Shown here: in pieces, positions 1 through 9,676 of the stretch | Layout of the letters: each line of letters starts with the position of its first letter | How positions within the stretch are numbered: the first letter of the stretch is position 1 | Assembly (NCBI GenBank): GCA_002352225.1 | Contig: DEIA01000042.1 | Location: forward strand, 32,149-96,148 | Source: Flammeovirgaceae bacterium UBA2786 | GTDB lineage: Bacteria; Bacteroidota; Bacteroidia; Cytophagales; Cyclobacteriaceae | Length of the DNA: 64,000 nucleotides | Direction of reading: 5' to 3' | The notes under the pieces: generated by a model | The model's input: the letters and a program-made list of their open reading frames with translations, nothing else | Databases searched by the model: none | What the model was told of the DNA's origin: nothing | Translations under genes and position numbers: made by a program

Positions 1-411
1 GGGACTGGTGAAGATACTCATGGATACCAGCCACAACACAATTAATACCGGTAAAATCCACTTAAATATTTCACCAGGGTTACTAAACAACGTAAACGCT
101 ACTGCCATAAAAATCATGGCAGCGAAACTGATCCCAGAAGAGATAATGGGAATGCGGTGGCCATCTTTAAACCTAAACCGGTCTCCGATTTTGCCAGCAA
201 TAGGAGGCGTTAGTACAAGTATAATGCTTTGTGCTAGTACCAAAGCAAATGCAAATTCAGTAAAGTTAAACTGATTAAGAAGTTTGGGTTGGTAGTTGTG
301 GTAGGCAATCCAGCCAATTACAATTGAGCCATACAAGGCAGCAAGACTCCAGAGTTGCTTCCATTCAATTTGATCAGACTTGGGGGCTTCTAACAAGACA
401 GGGTTATTCAT
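1..411 (-). CDS. MFS transporter, N-terminal part only (cut by window edge)
   Basis: The minus-strand frame opens at the ATG at 411 (MNNPVLLEAPKSDQ...) and stays open for 137 codons to the window edge, so only the N-terminal third is visible. About four hydrophobic segments are seen. Between the second and third is GKIGDRFRF, which resembles the loop 2-3 signature of major facilitator transporters; the following charged DGHR is seen in the sugar/cation symporter-like branch. It would be an inner-membrane secondary transporter. The substrate cannot be told from this part. It is divergent from valS with a 131-bp gap. Confidence 0.75.
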   Translation of the reverse strand, partial: MNNPVLLEAPKSDQIEWKQLWSLAALYGSIVIGWIAYHNYQPKLLNQFNFTEFAFALVLAQSIILVLTPPIAGKIGDRFRFKDGHRIPIISSGISFAAMIFMAVAFTLFSNPGEIFKWILPVLIVLWLVSMSIFTSP

Positions 412-542
412 TTTAGGTTGCCGTTTGCCTTGTAAACATACAAATTCTCTTTGCCTGGCGAATTTCCAGAATAGTTAACCTGCACACATTGGCTCTCTTT
501 TCATTATTTTTGCCGACTTATAAATTGCATTTTTTCTGTTTT

Positions 543-3197
543 ATGGCACTTCCCACAAAATATAACCCGGCTGAAGTTGAAGATAAATGGTACCAGCAGT
601 GGCTAAAGGCCGGTTTTTTTCATGCAAAACCCAATGAAGCAAAAGAACCATTCTGTATTGTAATACCACCTCCAAATGTAACCGGGGTTTTGCACATGGG
701 CCATATGCTCAATAACACCATTCAGGATGTGCTAATTCGTAAAGCCCGTATGGAAGGGAAAGAAGCCTGCTGGGTTCCGGGTACCGATCATGCCTCTATT
801 GCAACCGAAGCACGGGTAGTTGCTATGTTACGCGAAAAAGGCATTAAAAAATCGCAGCTAACGCGCGATGAATTTTTAACATATGCCTGGGAATGGAAGG
901 AAAAATATGGCGGTATTATACTGGAACAGCTCAAGAAGTTAGGTGCATCGTGCGATTGGGACCGTACTTCCTTTACCATGGATGCCGATTATTACAAGGC
1001 CGTAATACGGGTATTTGTAGATCTCTATAACAAGGGTTACATCTATCGTGGGTTGCGCATGATCAACTGGGATTGCGAAGCCAAAACCGCCTTATCAAAC
1101 GAAGAAGTTCTTTATAAAGAAGATGGCGAAAAATCCATGCTGTATTCTGTTCGCTATCAGATTAAAGGTACTTCAGATTGGATTACAATTGCCACGCAAC
1201 GACCCGAAACCATTATGGGCGATGTAGCAATTGCCGTAAACCCAACCGATGAACGTTATAAGAATCTGATTGGGAAAAAAGTATTGGTACCATTCATTAA
1301 CCGCGAAATTCCGGTTATTGCCGATGACTATGTAGACAAAACATTTGGAACCGGTTGCCTGAAAGTTACACCCGCCCATGATGTAAACGACTACGAAATA
1401 GGATTGCGCCATAATCTGCCGGTAATTGATACAATTAACGATGACGGTACCCTTAATGAAAAATGTGAATTACCCGCTTTTGTAGGCAAAGATCGGTTTG
1501 TTGTTCGCAAAGAAATTGTAAAAGACCTACGCGAAGCCGGCCATCTGATAAAGGAAGAAGAATTTATTACACGCATTGGCCGGTCGGAAAGAACCAACTC
1601 TGTAGTAGAGCCTAAACTATCGCTGCAATGGTTTGTGAAAATGAAAGACATTTCGCGCAAAGCATATCAGGCGGTAGAAACCGATGATATTAAGCTACAC
1701 CCGGCCAAGTTTAAAAACACCTATCGGCATTGGATGGAAAACGTGCGCGATTGGTGTATCTCGCGCCAGTTGTGGTGGGGGCACCGCATACCAGCCTGGT
1801 ACGATGAAGCCGGTAATGTTGTGGTTGCCGAAAATGAAGAAGAGGCCAACCAAACCTATCAAACAAAATTTGGAAATCGGCAATCAAAATTAACACAAGA
1901 TCCCGATGTACTGGATACCTGGGCATCCAGTTGGCTTTGGCCGATTGAAGTATTTAAAGGATTTAATGATCAGTATTTCGATAAAAAAACCGGAAAAATT
2001 ACGGCAGGCAAAAATATTGAGTTGGATTACTTCTACCCCACTCAGGTGTTGGTAACAGCACCTGAAATTTTATTTTTCTGGGTAGCGCGAATGATTATTG
2101 CAGGATATGAGTACATGGATAAAAAACCATTTGAGAATGTATACCTAACCGGTATTGTGCGCGATAAACAGGGAAGAAAAATGTCTAAATCGCTCGGTAA
2201 TTCACCCGATCCATTGGAACTAATTTCCAACTACGGAGCCGATGCGGTTCGCACGGGTATGTTGTTTAGCTCTCCGGCCGGAAACGATTTGTTGTACGAT
2301 GAGAAGTTGGTTGAGCAAGGACGCAATTTTGCCAACAAAATATGGAATGCATTCAGGCTTGTTAAAGGCTGGGAGGTAGATGAAACGTTACCTCAACCAC
2401 AAGAATGCAAAACTGCTGTTGAGTGGTCTGAATCAAAGTTTAATCAATCGCTGATTGAGTTAACCGACCATTTTGCTAAATTCAGAATGTCCGATGCCTT
2501 ACTCAGCGTTTATAAATTAATCTGGAACGACTTCTGCGCCTGGTATTTAGAAATGATCAAACCAGAGTTTGGTAAACCCATTGATAGCATCACTTATCAC
2601 AAAACCGTTTCGTTGTTTGAGTCTGTATTAAAAGTTTTGCATCCGTTTATGCCGTTTATAACAGAAGAGTTATGGAGCGAACTTAAACCGCGTACACAAA
2701 ACGAGAATATTATTATTGCATCGTGGCCAAAATCAGGCACTACAAATGATGCTTTGTTAATTGAAGGCACAACTGCATTTGAAGTAATTACACAATTACG
2801 TAACGCCCGCAACGCAAAGGGAATTTCTCCAAAAGAAGTACTCTCCATTTATTGTCAGCAGCCAACCATTAAAGAGTTTTGGCCTATCATTAAGAAACTG
2901 GGTAATATTAATGAGGTTACTACGGGCGTTATTAAACCTTCGGGTATTTCATTTCTGGTTGGAACTACCGAATACATCGTTCCTATGGAAGGAAAGATAG
3001 ATGTTGAAAAGGAAAAAGAATCGCTTGAAAAGGAAATTACTTATTTGCGTGGGTTCCTGGCCAGCGTAGATAAAAAACTTTCGAACGAGAAATTTGTAGC
3101 CGGAGCACCCCCAGCCGTAATTGAGACAGAACGCAAAAAGAAAGCGGATGCAGAAGCTAAGATAAAGTCTTATGAGGACGCGCTGAAAAATTTATAA
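543..3197 (+). CDS. valS: Valine--tRNA ligase
   Basis: Charges tRNA-Val with valine in the cytoplasm and edits mischarged threonine. The class I signatures are present: the HIGH-type motif in PPPNVTGVLHMGH near residue 45 and KMSKS near residue 540. An inserted CP1 editing domain lies between them. The protein ends in a Lys/Glu-rich coiled-coil arm (DVEKEKESLEKEITYL...), typical of ValRS. I prefer the ATG at 543 (MALPTKYNPAEVEDKW, 884 aa). The in-frame ATG at 489 would add 18 hydrophobic residues without a family counterpart. It stands alone between a divergent transporter and a convergent gene. Confidence 0.97.
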   Translation: MALPTKYNPAEVEDKWYQQWLKAGFFHAKPNEAKEPFCIVIPPPNVTGVLHMGHMLNNTIQDVLIRKARMEGKEACWVPGTDHASIATEARVVAMLREKGIKKSQLTRDEFLTYAWEWKEKYGGIILEQLKKLGASCDWDRTSFTMDADYYKAVIRVFVDLYNKGYIYRGLRMINWDCEAKTALSNEEVLYKEDGEKSMLYSVRYQIKGTSDWITIATQRPETIMGDVAIAVNPTDERYKNLIGKKVLVPFINREIPVIADDYVDKTFGTGCLKVTPAHDVNDYEIGLRHNLPVIDTINDDGTLNEKCELPAFVGKDRFVVRKEIVKDLREAGHLIKEEEFITRIGRSERTNSVVEPKLSLQWFVKMKDISRKAYQAVETDDIKLHPAKFKNTYRHWMENVRDWCISRQLWWGHRIPAWYDEAGNVVVAENEEEANQTYQTKFGNRQSKLTQDPDVLDTWASSWLWPIEVFKGFNDQYFDKKTGKITAGKNIELDYFYPTQVLVTAPEILFFWVARMIIAGYEYMDKKPFENVYLTGIVRDKQGRKMSKSLGNSPDPLELISNYGADAVRTGMLFSSPAGNDLLYDEKLVEQGRNFANKIWNAFRLVKGWEVDETLPQPQECKTAVEWSESKFNQSLIELTDHFAKFRMSDALLSVYKLIWNDFCAWYLEMIKPEFGKPIDSITYHKTVSLFESVLKVLHPFMPFITEELWSELKPRTQNENIIIASWPKSGTTNDALLIEGTTAFEVITQLRNARNAKGISPKEVLSIYCQQPTIKEFWPIIKKLGNINEVTTGVIKPSGISFLVGTTEYIVPMEGKIDVEKEKESLEKEITYLRGFLASVDKKLSNEKFVAGAPPAVIETERKKKADAEAKIKSYEDALKNL

Positions 3198-3256
3198 CAG
3201 CTAAGTCATGAATAATTCTTGAACGTAAGGCTGCTTGGGTTACTAAAACGATAAGC

Positions 3257-3988
3257 TTAGCGCGAACCTTTATTCATAAATTCAAATATCCTTATCAGGT
3301 CAGGCTCTTTTTTTGGAGACAACTTATTTGCCTTTATGTGGTTATCCACTTCGTTGGTAATTTCAGGTATTAAACTCAAATCCTTACCCGATTTAATCTG
3401 AATAAGCTCGTCTCCCTTCTTTCCGAAGTAAGTTTCGTTAATCAGAATTTTGATGTCTTTGCTCCCCGACCCCATAGCCACATTATAGGTAGGCTTTATA
3501 ATCGAAATTCTATAGTACTTAAACAAAGGAGTAGTCCCATCGACCAATACTTCCAGCAGGCCTGTTAATTTCGTGCCCTGGTAGGTGTACGGAGTTGAAC
3601 TTATAAAATAATGCGTCTCTTTGGTTAGCGAATCAATCCATACCATACTTCTGATTCTCGCCCCATCTATAATCTTTACACCGGTTGAGGTTTTAACTTC
3701 AACCGTTTGTTCCTGCAGGTTATACTTCAGCCAATATCCTTCAAGTAAATTATCCGATTCATTTAATAGTATAGTAGTCTTATTCCATTTTTTATCGGCA
3801 TACACATTACCCACCACAGTACCGGGTTGCATAGGGATGCCGTATAACAAATCTGAATTACCTAATCCATTTACATCTGTCAATCGGTCCATCGTCCACT
3901 GCGCTCTTATTTGAGTGGGCACACTGGATTGACCCCAAACGTTATGTAAACAAAAAACAGCTAACAGCACTATTAAAGAGATCTTCAT
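3257..3988 (-). CDS. Exported protein of unknown function
   Basis: The 243-residue product begins with a clear Sec signal peptide (MKISLIVLLAVFCLHNVWGQ, cleavage likely after the Gly or Gln). A mature part of mainly beta-type sequence follows, with a charged C-terminus (KKEPDLIRIFEFMNKGSR). I recognise no domain. It looks like the GLPGLI or other small Bacteroidota periplasmic families in size and style, but I see no defining motif. It starts 10 bp after the stop of ald and is probably the last gene of the porX-tsaE-ald operon. No terminator is obvious before the convergent valS. Confidence 0.7.
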   Translation of the reverse strand: MKISLIVLLAVFCLHNVWGQSSVPTQIRAQWTMDRLTDVNGLGNSDLLYGIPMQPGTVVGNVYADKKWNKTTILLNESDNLLEGYWLKYNLQEQTVEVKTSTGVKIIDGARIRSMVWIDSLTKETHYFISSTPYTYQGTKLTGLLEVLVDGTTPLFKYYRISIIKPTYNVAMGSGSKDIKILINETYFGKKGDELIQIKSGKDLSLIPEITNEVDNHIKANKLSPKKEPDLIRIFEFMNKGSR

Positions 3989-3998
3989 AAAAGCATAT

Positions 3999-5222
3999 TT
4001 ACACTCTAATGGCTAATATCAATTCAATATTTTTAAATTTCATACCAAACTTTCGCGCTATTGTTTCGTTTGTAAGTGCCCCTTTATAGGTATACACTCC
4101 TTTCATAAACCACTTGTGCGAGAAAATCATTTCCTCCACACCACCTTCTTCGGCTGCACGCAAAATAGTGGGAGTAAAAATATTACTTAGCGCGGTTGTA
4201 GCTGTGGTAGCCACACGCGAAGCCACATTGGGTACACAGTAATGAATGATGTCGTGTTTCCTAAATACAGGTCGGTTAAGCGTTGTAGTTTCTGAGGTTT
4301 CGATACACCCACCCTGATCGATACTTAAATCGATTATTAAAGAATCGGGTTTCATCTTTTTTACCATCTCTTCCGATACCACGTGCCGCACTTTTCCCTT
4401 TTCGGCCCGCAGTGCACCAATTACCACATCTGCATTTTGCAGGCTCTCGCTTAGTGTAATCGTATCGATTGTAGAAGTATAAAACTGATGCCCCAGCGTG
4501 TGTTTTATTCTGCGCAGTTTATACAAATGGTTATCAAATACCTGAATCTCGGCACCCAGACTCAACGCTGCCCGGGCTGCATATTCTGCCACTGTACCTG
4601 CTCCAATTATTACTACTTTGGTAGGAGGCACTCCGGTTATACCACCCAAAATAATTCCTTTCCCTTTATTAACGGTACTCAGGTATTCTGCTGCTATTAA
4701 CATCACGGTGCTTCCTGCTATTTCGCTCATGGCCCGTACAATAGGCATACTTCCAACTTTGTCCTCAATAAATTCATAGGCCAACGCGGTAACCCGTTTC
4801 TTCAGCAACGCATTAATACACTCTTGTTTCAGATTTCCCATTTGCAGGGCTGATATGAGCGTTTGCCCGGGGCGAAAGTGCTCCAGTTCTTCCAGGGTTG
4901 GTGGTTCAATCTTAAGAATGAAATCCGCTTTATAAACTTCCTCTGCCGAATAAACAATTTTGGCTCCGGCTTCGCTGTATTGTTTATCCGAAAACTTTGA
5001 GCCTTCGCCAGCCATTGTTTCTACCAAAACTTCATGGCCATTATTTACCAGTAACGCCACTGCATCGGGCGTTAAACTGATCCGATTTTCCTGCAAAGAA
5101 ACTTCGCGGGGTAATCCTATAAAAAAAGATCGTTTCGATTTTTTAACTGGCATTAATTGCTCTTGCGGATACAATTCCGATTTAGCAAGGGCTTCAAAAC
5201 CCGTTTTCTTCTTTTCACTCAT
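3999..5222 (-). CDS. ald: Alanine dehydrogenase
   Basis: Member of the alanine dehydrogenase / pyridine nucleotide transhydrogenase family, which oxidises L-alanine to pyruvate and ammonia with NAD+. The N-terminal domain begins after ~30 residues with GLPREVSLQENRISLTPDAV, the usual family opening. The Rossmann domain carries VVIIGAGTVAEYAARAAL around residue 210, followed by an acidic residue at the strand end (VFDN). At 407 residues it is longer than the ~370-residue Bacillus enzymes because of an N-terminal extension. The start overlaps the tsaE stop by 4 bp, so the two are translationally coupled. Exact substrate is inferred from family. Confidence 0.9.
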   Translation of the reverse strand: MSEKKKTGFEALAKSELYPQEQLMPVKKSKRSFFIGLPREVSLQENRISLTPDAVALLVNNGHEVLVETMAGEGSKFSDKQYSEAGAKIVYSAEEVYKADFILKIEPPTLEELEHFRPGQTLISALQMGNLKQECINALLKKRVTALAYEFIEDKVGSMPIVRAMSEIAGSTVMLIAAEYLSTVNKGKGIILGGITGVPPTKVVIIGAGTVAEYAARAALSLGAEIQVFDNHLYKLRRIKHTLGHQFYTSTIDTITLSESLQNADVVIGALRAEKGKVRHVVSEEMVKKMKPDSLIIDLSIDQGGCIETSETTTLNRPVFRKHDIIHYCVPNVASRVATTATTALSNIFTPTILRAAEEGGVEEMIFSHKWFMKGVYTYKGALTNETIARKFGMKFKNIELILAIRV

Positions 5223-5656
5223 GGCTGCACACGGAAATAAATCTCTCTGGTATTTTCATTAACGGTATCTATTCGTACTTCAAATCTTTGCGAAGGCAAA
5301 AAGGTAATCACCTTCTCGGCCCACTCAATCAAACACAAATGACCTGAAGCCAGGTACTCTTCAAAACCCAAATCAAGTGCCTCTGTATCGCGTTTCAGCC
5401 GGTAAAAATCAAAATGATAAACCTGGTTCTCAGCTCGTCCATATTCATTTACAATTGAAAACGTTGGGCTTGTTACCAAATCAGTAAGGCCCAGCTGCTT
5501 TACAATGGATTTAACTAAGGTGGTTTTACCACTTCCCATCTCCCCCTGCAAAGTCCAAACGGTAAATGCTGCACCCGCTTTAAGCAATTCATCGGCCGTT
5601 TCTGGCAACGATGATAGGGTTACAGGTTTACTACACTTCTTCCAATCGTCAGGCAT
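5219..5656 (-). CDS. tsaE: tRNA threonylcarbamoyladenosine biosynthesis ATPase TsaE
   Basis: Small P-loop ATPase that works with TsaB and TsaD to make the t6A37 modification of ANN-decoding tRNAs. The Walker A motif is GEMGSGKTTLV, followed by the family segments SPTFSIVNEY, HFDFYRL and a Walker B-like LCLIEWAEKV. The 145-residue length is normal. It overlaps porX upstream by 8 bp and ald downstream by 4 bp, so the three genes form a tight operon. tsaB and tsaD are not in the window. Confidence 0.95.
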   Translation of the reverse strand: MPDDWKKCSKPVTLSSLPETADELLKAGAAFTVWTLQGEMGSGKTTLVKSIVKQLGLTDLVTSPTFSIVNEYGRAENQVYHFDFYRLKRDTEALDLGFEEYLASGHLCLIEWAEKVITFLPSQRFEVRIDTVNENTREIYFRVQP

Positions 5657-7208
5657 TTTTCGAAGATAGCAAAATATATGGAATGATTACCTCTTCCAGG
5701 CTTACCCCGCCATGCTGAAATGTGTCTTTATAAAAATTAACGTAGTAGTTGTAATTATTGGGATACGCGAAAAACTGATCTTCGGTAGCAAAAACATAGG
5801 CTGTAGAAACGTTGGTTTTGGGAAGAAAAAAACGCTCTGGCTTAGCCGCTTCAAAAATCTTATCACCTTCAAATCCCAGGTTTTTACCTTGTTTGTAACG
5901 CAGATTGGAGTTTACGCTCCTATCGCCCACAATTTTAAATGGTCGCTTTACGCGAACTGTACCATGATCGGTGGTAATAATCAGTTTCACTTTCTTCTCT
6001 GATATTTTTCTCAAAATATCAAACAAAGGCGAGTGCATAAACCACGATTTTGTAATGGACCGATAGGCTGCTTCATCGGGCGCCAGCTCACGAATCATAG
6101 CCATATCGGTACGGGCATGCGAAAGCATATCCACAAAATTGTATACGATTACGTTCAGATCGTTATGAAACAGATTGTTGATCGAATCAGCCAGGTCGCG
6201 GCCTTCTTCGAGTTTCTTAATTTTATTGTAAGAGAATTTTATGTTCAGATTATTCTTGCGCACTTGTTTCGCCAGAAAATCATCTTCAAAATTATTCTTC
6301 GATTCATCTTCATCTTCACCCACCCACAGATCGGGATGCGTCTTGGCCATTTCAGAAGGCATAAGGCCCGAAAAGATAGCATTGCGGGCATAGGCAGTAG
6401 TGGTGGGCAAAATAGAATAATATGATTCTTCTTGTTCGATATTGAAATATTCATTCAACACAGGCTCAATAACTTTCCATTGATCCCACCGCAGATTATC
6501 GATCAACACAAAAAAACAAGGCGTTCCGCTCTTGAGTTCAGGAAAAACTTTCTTCTTCATCAACTGATGCGAGAGCAAAGGCTTATCGGCATTCGGATTG
6601 TTTAGCCAGTTTTCATAGTTACGTTTTATAAACCGGCAGAAGTTTACGTTTGCCTCTACCTTCTGCATCTCTAATACTTCTCCCATATCCCGGTTATCCG
6701 CTTCCTCCATCTGCAATTCCCAAAACACCAGTTTTTTATAGATGTCGGCCCATTGCTCGTGGTTCATATCATCCAGAAAAGCCATGCTTATTTTTCTGAA
6801 CTCCTGCTGATAGCTTGAATTTGTTTTCTCAATTACCAGACGCTTGTTATCTAAAATCTTTTTGATAGACAACAGAATCTGACTTGGATTAATGGGCTTA
6901 ATCAGGTAATCGTCAATCTTAGCTCCTATTGCCTCTTCCATTATCTGCTCTTCTTCGTTTTTGGTAATCATTACTATGGGCAGATTGGGCTTATTGTTTT
7001 TGATCTGGGCCAGTGCTTCCAGGCCCGACATACCGGGCATATGTTCGTCCAGAAACACAACATCGAAGTGGCGTGCCTCACTTAATTCCACAGCCTCGGC
7101 ACCATTGTTTACAGGAGTAATGTCGTATCCGCGTTGTTGCAGAAACAAAATGTGTGGTTTGAGCAAATCAATCTCATCGTCAGCCCATAAAATGCTATAT
7201 CTTTGCAT
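5649..7208 (-). CDS. porX: PorX-type response regulator with PglZ/alkaline phosphatase-like domain
   Basis: The N-terminal receiver domain has the acidic pair D10-D11, the phospho-acceptor D54 in VVFLDEHMPG, and the conserved K of YLIKPIN. A helical linker of about 80 residues leads to a PglZ/alkaline phosphatase-fold domain. That domain has FVLIDNLRWDQW (metal-binding Asp) near residue 240 and IITTDHGT near residue 415. This architecture and the 519-residue length match PorX, which with PorY and an ECF sigma factor controls type IX secretion genes in Bacteroidota; the PglZ domain of characterised PorX cleaves oligonucleotide phosphodiesters. No T9SS structural genes lie in the window. It is first in the operon with tsaE and ald, and divergent from the HD gene with a 59-bp gap. 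Confidence 0.93.
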   Translation of the reverse strand: MQRYSILWADDEIDLLKPHILFLQQRGYDITPVNNGAEAVELSEARHFDVVFLDEHMPGMSGLEALAQIKNNKPNLPIVMITKNEEEQIMEEAIGAKIDDYLIKPINPSQILLSIKKILDNKRLVIEKTNSSYQQEFRKISMAFLDDMNHEQWADIYKKLVFWELQMEEADNRDMGEVLEMQKVEANVNFCRFIKRNYENWLNNPNADKPLLSHQLMKKKVFPELKSGTPCFFVLIDNLRWDQWKVIEPVLNEYFNIEQEESYYSILPTTTAYARNAIFSGLMPSEMAKTHPDLWVGEDEDESKNNFEDDFLAKQVRKNNLNIKFSYNKIKKLEEGRDLADSINNLFHNDLNVIVYNFVDMLSHARTDMAMIRELAPDEAAYRSITKSWFMHSPLFDILRKISEKKVKLIITTDHGTVRVKRPFKIVGDRSVNSNLRYKQGKNLGFEGDKIFEAAKPERFFLPKTNVSTAYVFATEDQFFAYPNNYNYYVNFYKDTFQHGGVSLEEVIIPYILLSSKNA

Positions 7209-7267
7209 GAGGTATATCGTAAAAACTTTCTAAGTTAAACGATATAATGTAATCTAAGGCTGTCAGC

Positions 7268-8497
7268 TTGAACAAAAAGAAAATCATTAACGATCCGGTT
7301 TACGGTTTTATCGCTATACCTGGCGAGTTAATTTACGATTTGATACAACACCCGTATTTCCAACGCCTGCGTTACATTAAACAATTGGGGTTAAGCGATC
7401 TGGTTTATCCCGGTGCACACCACACCCGTTTTCACCATGCATTAGGCGCCATGCACCTGATGGGCCGGGTCTTAAAAACGCTTCAACAAAAAGGTGTTGA
7501 AATTTCTGATGCAGAGGCAGAAGCAGCCCAGATTGCCATTTTACTGCACGACATAGGGCATGGCCCTTTTTCGCACGCCCTGGAAGAAACTTTATTAAAA
7601 GAAGTTAATCACGAAAGTATTTCATACCTGTTTATGCGGGAATTAAATACCCGCTTTAACGGAGCACTGGATCTTGCCTTGCAGTTTTTCAGAAACAGCT
7701 ATCCGCGTAAGTTCTTTCACCAACTGGTAAGCAGCCAATTGGATATCGATCGTCTGGACTATCTGACCCGCGATAGTTTTTTTACAGGCGTAATGGAGGG
7801 CACTATAGGAGTAGATCGGATTGTGGCTATGCTAAATGTACACAATGATCAATTAGTAGTAGAGGAAAAAGGAATTTATAGTATCGAAAATTTTTTACAC
7901 GCGCGCAGGCTCATGTATTGGCAGGTGTACCTGCATAAAACGGCATTAAGCGCAGAGCGAATGTTGGTTAACATTATAAAGCGGGCACAATACCTGTTGC
8001 AGGCCGGAGAATATCTGCCTGCCAGCGAAGCCCTTACCTGTTTGCTTAAAAAGGATTATCGTATTGAAGATTTTACAAACGATAAAGAATTGCTCGATTT
8101 GTTCGGGCAACTGGATGATCACGATATATGGGGAGCCATTAAACTTTGGCGCAACCTTCCCGATGCAATCCTTTCGGGTTTATGTAACCGGTTGCTGCAA
8201 CGCGAACTGTTTCAGATTGTGATTTCGGCTAACCCAATTAAAAAAAGCGAAGTAGTAAAAGTACGGCAGGAAATTAGTCAGGTGTTTGGTGTGCTTCAAA
8301 AGGATACTCAATATCTGTACTCGTATGGAACCGTAAGTAACGAAGCCTATATTTCGGGGGGTAAATCAATAAACATTCTTACCCGAAACGGAGATGTACT
8401 GGATATTGCCCACGCTTCTGATTTACCCAGTATAAAAGCAATTAGCAAAATCGTTGAAAAAAACTATTTATGCTGGCCCAAAAACATATCTTTGTAA
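7268..8497 (+). CDS. HD-domain phosphohydrolase (dNTPase-like, COG1078 type)
   Basis: A metal-dependent HD-superfamily protein of 409 residues. Motifs include RFHHALGAMHLM, LLHDIGHGPFSHALE (the HD pair, near residue 95) and SQLDIDRLDYLTRDS (the distal Asp). These place it with YdhJ-like proteins related to dGTPase; the true substrate is unknown and may be (d)NTPs. The protein starts with MNKKKIINDPVYGFI, so the start is the TTG at 7268; the next Met is too far inside the domain. It shares a short divergent promoter region with porX. Confidence 0.9.
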   Translation: MNKKKIINDPVYGFIAIPGELIYDLIQHPYFQRLRYIKQLGLSDLVYPGAHHTRFHHALGAMHLMGRVLKTLQQKGVEISDAEAEAAQIAILLHDIGHGPFSHALEETLLKEVNHESISYLFMRELNTRFNGALDLALQFFRNSYPRKFFHQLVSSQLDIDRLDYLTRDSFFTGVMEGTIGVDRIVAMLNVHNDQLVVEEKGIYSIENFLHARRLMYWQVYLHKTALSAERMLVNIIKRAQYLLQAGEYLPASEALTCLLKKDYRIEDFTNDKELLDLFGQLDDHDIWGAIKLWRNLPDAILSGLCNRLLQRELFQIVISANPIKKSEVVKVRQEISQVFGVLQKDTQYLYSYGTVSNEAYISGGKSINILTRNGDVLDIAHASDLPSIKAISKIVEKNYLCWPKNISL

Positions 8498-8547
8498 AGG
8501 CTTACATTCTCATAAATACAAACTGTTCGTAACAAGCAAATCAATCT

Positions 8548-9618
8548 ATGGAGTTTAGCATTGCGCAAATTGCAACCATGCTGGGCGGTGAAGTGAAAGG
8601 AGATGCATCGGAAAAAATTTCGATGCTTGCGAAAATTCAGGATGCCAGAAAAGGTCAGGTTGCGTTTCTCTCTAACCCGAAATACGAGCATTTTATTTAC
8701 ACCACACAAGCCAGTGCGGTAATTGTTAAAAGAGATTTTATCCCCAGAAAAGAGTTAACCACCGCCCTTATTCTGGTCGATGACCCATACTCCAGTTTTA
8801 CAGCATTACTGGAAGAGTATCATAAACTTATTTCGTTTCAGAAAAGTGGCATTGAACAACCATCTTTTCAAAGTGAAACCGCCACTGCAGGAAAAAATAT
8901 TTACAGAGGCGCATTCTCGTATATAGGAAGCCAGGTAAAGATTGGGGATAACGTAAAAATTTACCCCCATGTTTTTATTGGGGATAATACCATAATTGGT
9001 AACAACACCATTTTACATCCGAACGTAAAAATTTATGCCGGCTCGCGCATCGGAAACAATTGTGTAATTCATGCCGGTACAGTTATTGGAAGCGATGGAT
9101 TTGGATTTGCGCCTCAGGAAGATGGCTCTTACAAAACTATTCCCCAACTGGGCAATGTATTAATTGAAGATAACGTAACCATTGGTGCCAATACAGTAAT
9201 TGATTGCGCTACTATGTTTGGCGATTCTACCATTATCCGCCAGGGTGTAAAACTGGACAACCTGATTCAGATTGCCCATAACGTTGAAGTAGGTAAAAAC
9301 ACGGTAATAGCAGCTCAGGCGGGAATTTCCGGATCTACAAAAGTGGGCGAAAACTCGATGATTGCCGGACAGGTTGGTATTGCCGGCCATCTGGTAATTG
9401 CAAACCGAACGCAGATTGGGGCACAGGCGGGTATTTCAAAATCAGTAAAAGAAGAGGGCCAGCAGATTTTGGGCTACCCTGCTTTTGAAATTAAAGACTA
9501 TTTCCGCTCGTATGCGGTTTTTAAGCGGTTACCAGAATTAAACGACCGGCTGCGCGATCTGGAGAAGAAAATGGCCGCAGTTACTCCTGCCGAAACAGCT
9601 TCGGGCAATGGGCAATGA
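8548..9618 (+). CDS. lpxD: UDP-3-O-acylglucosamine N-acyltransferase LpxD
   Basis: Third enzyme of lipid A synthesis: it adds a 3-hydroxyacyl chain to the 2-amino group of UDP-3-O-acyl-GlcN. The N-terminal uridine-binding domain (~100 residues) is followed by a left-handed beta-helix with many hexapeptide repeats (IGDNVKIYPH, IGNNTILHPN). The catalytic His is in IQIAHNVEVG, near residue 246. The 356-residue length is normal. It is the first of three lpx genes on the plus strand; the start ATG at 8548 follows the HD gene by 50 bp. Confidence 0.96.
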   Translation: MEFSIAQIATMLGGEVKGDASEKISMLAKIQDARKGQVAFLSNPKYEHFIYTTQASAVIVKRDFIPRKELTTALILVDDPYSSFTALLEEYHKLISFQKSGIEQPSFQSETATAGKNIYRGAFSYIGSQVKIGDNVKIYPHVFIGDNTIIGNNTILHPNVKIYAGSRIGNNCVIHAGTVIGSDGFGFAPQEDGSYKTIPQLGNVLIEDNVTIGANTVIDCATMFGDSTIIRQGVKLDNLIQIAHNVEVGKNTVIAAQAGISGSTKVGENSMIAGQVGIAGHLVIANRTQIGAQAGISKSVKEEGQQILGYPAFEIKDYFRSYAVFKRLPELNDRLRDLEKKMAAVTPAETASGNGQ

Positions 9619-9676
9619 ACGGCCCAAGGGTTTGGTAATGGGTACCCAACCCGTTAAATTTGCGCACTTTTAGGCT

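Noticed and set aside
489..542. Extended N-terminus of ValS from the ATG at 489
   Set aside because: The extra 18 residues are hydrophobic and have no counterpart in ValRS proteins; the ATG at 543 gives the normal start.
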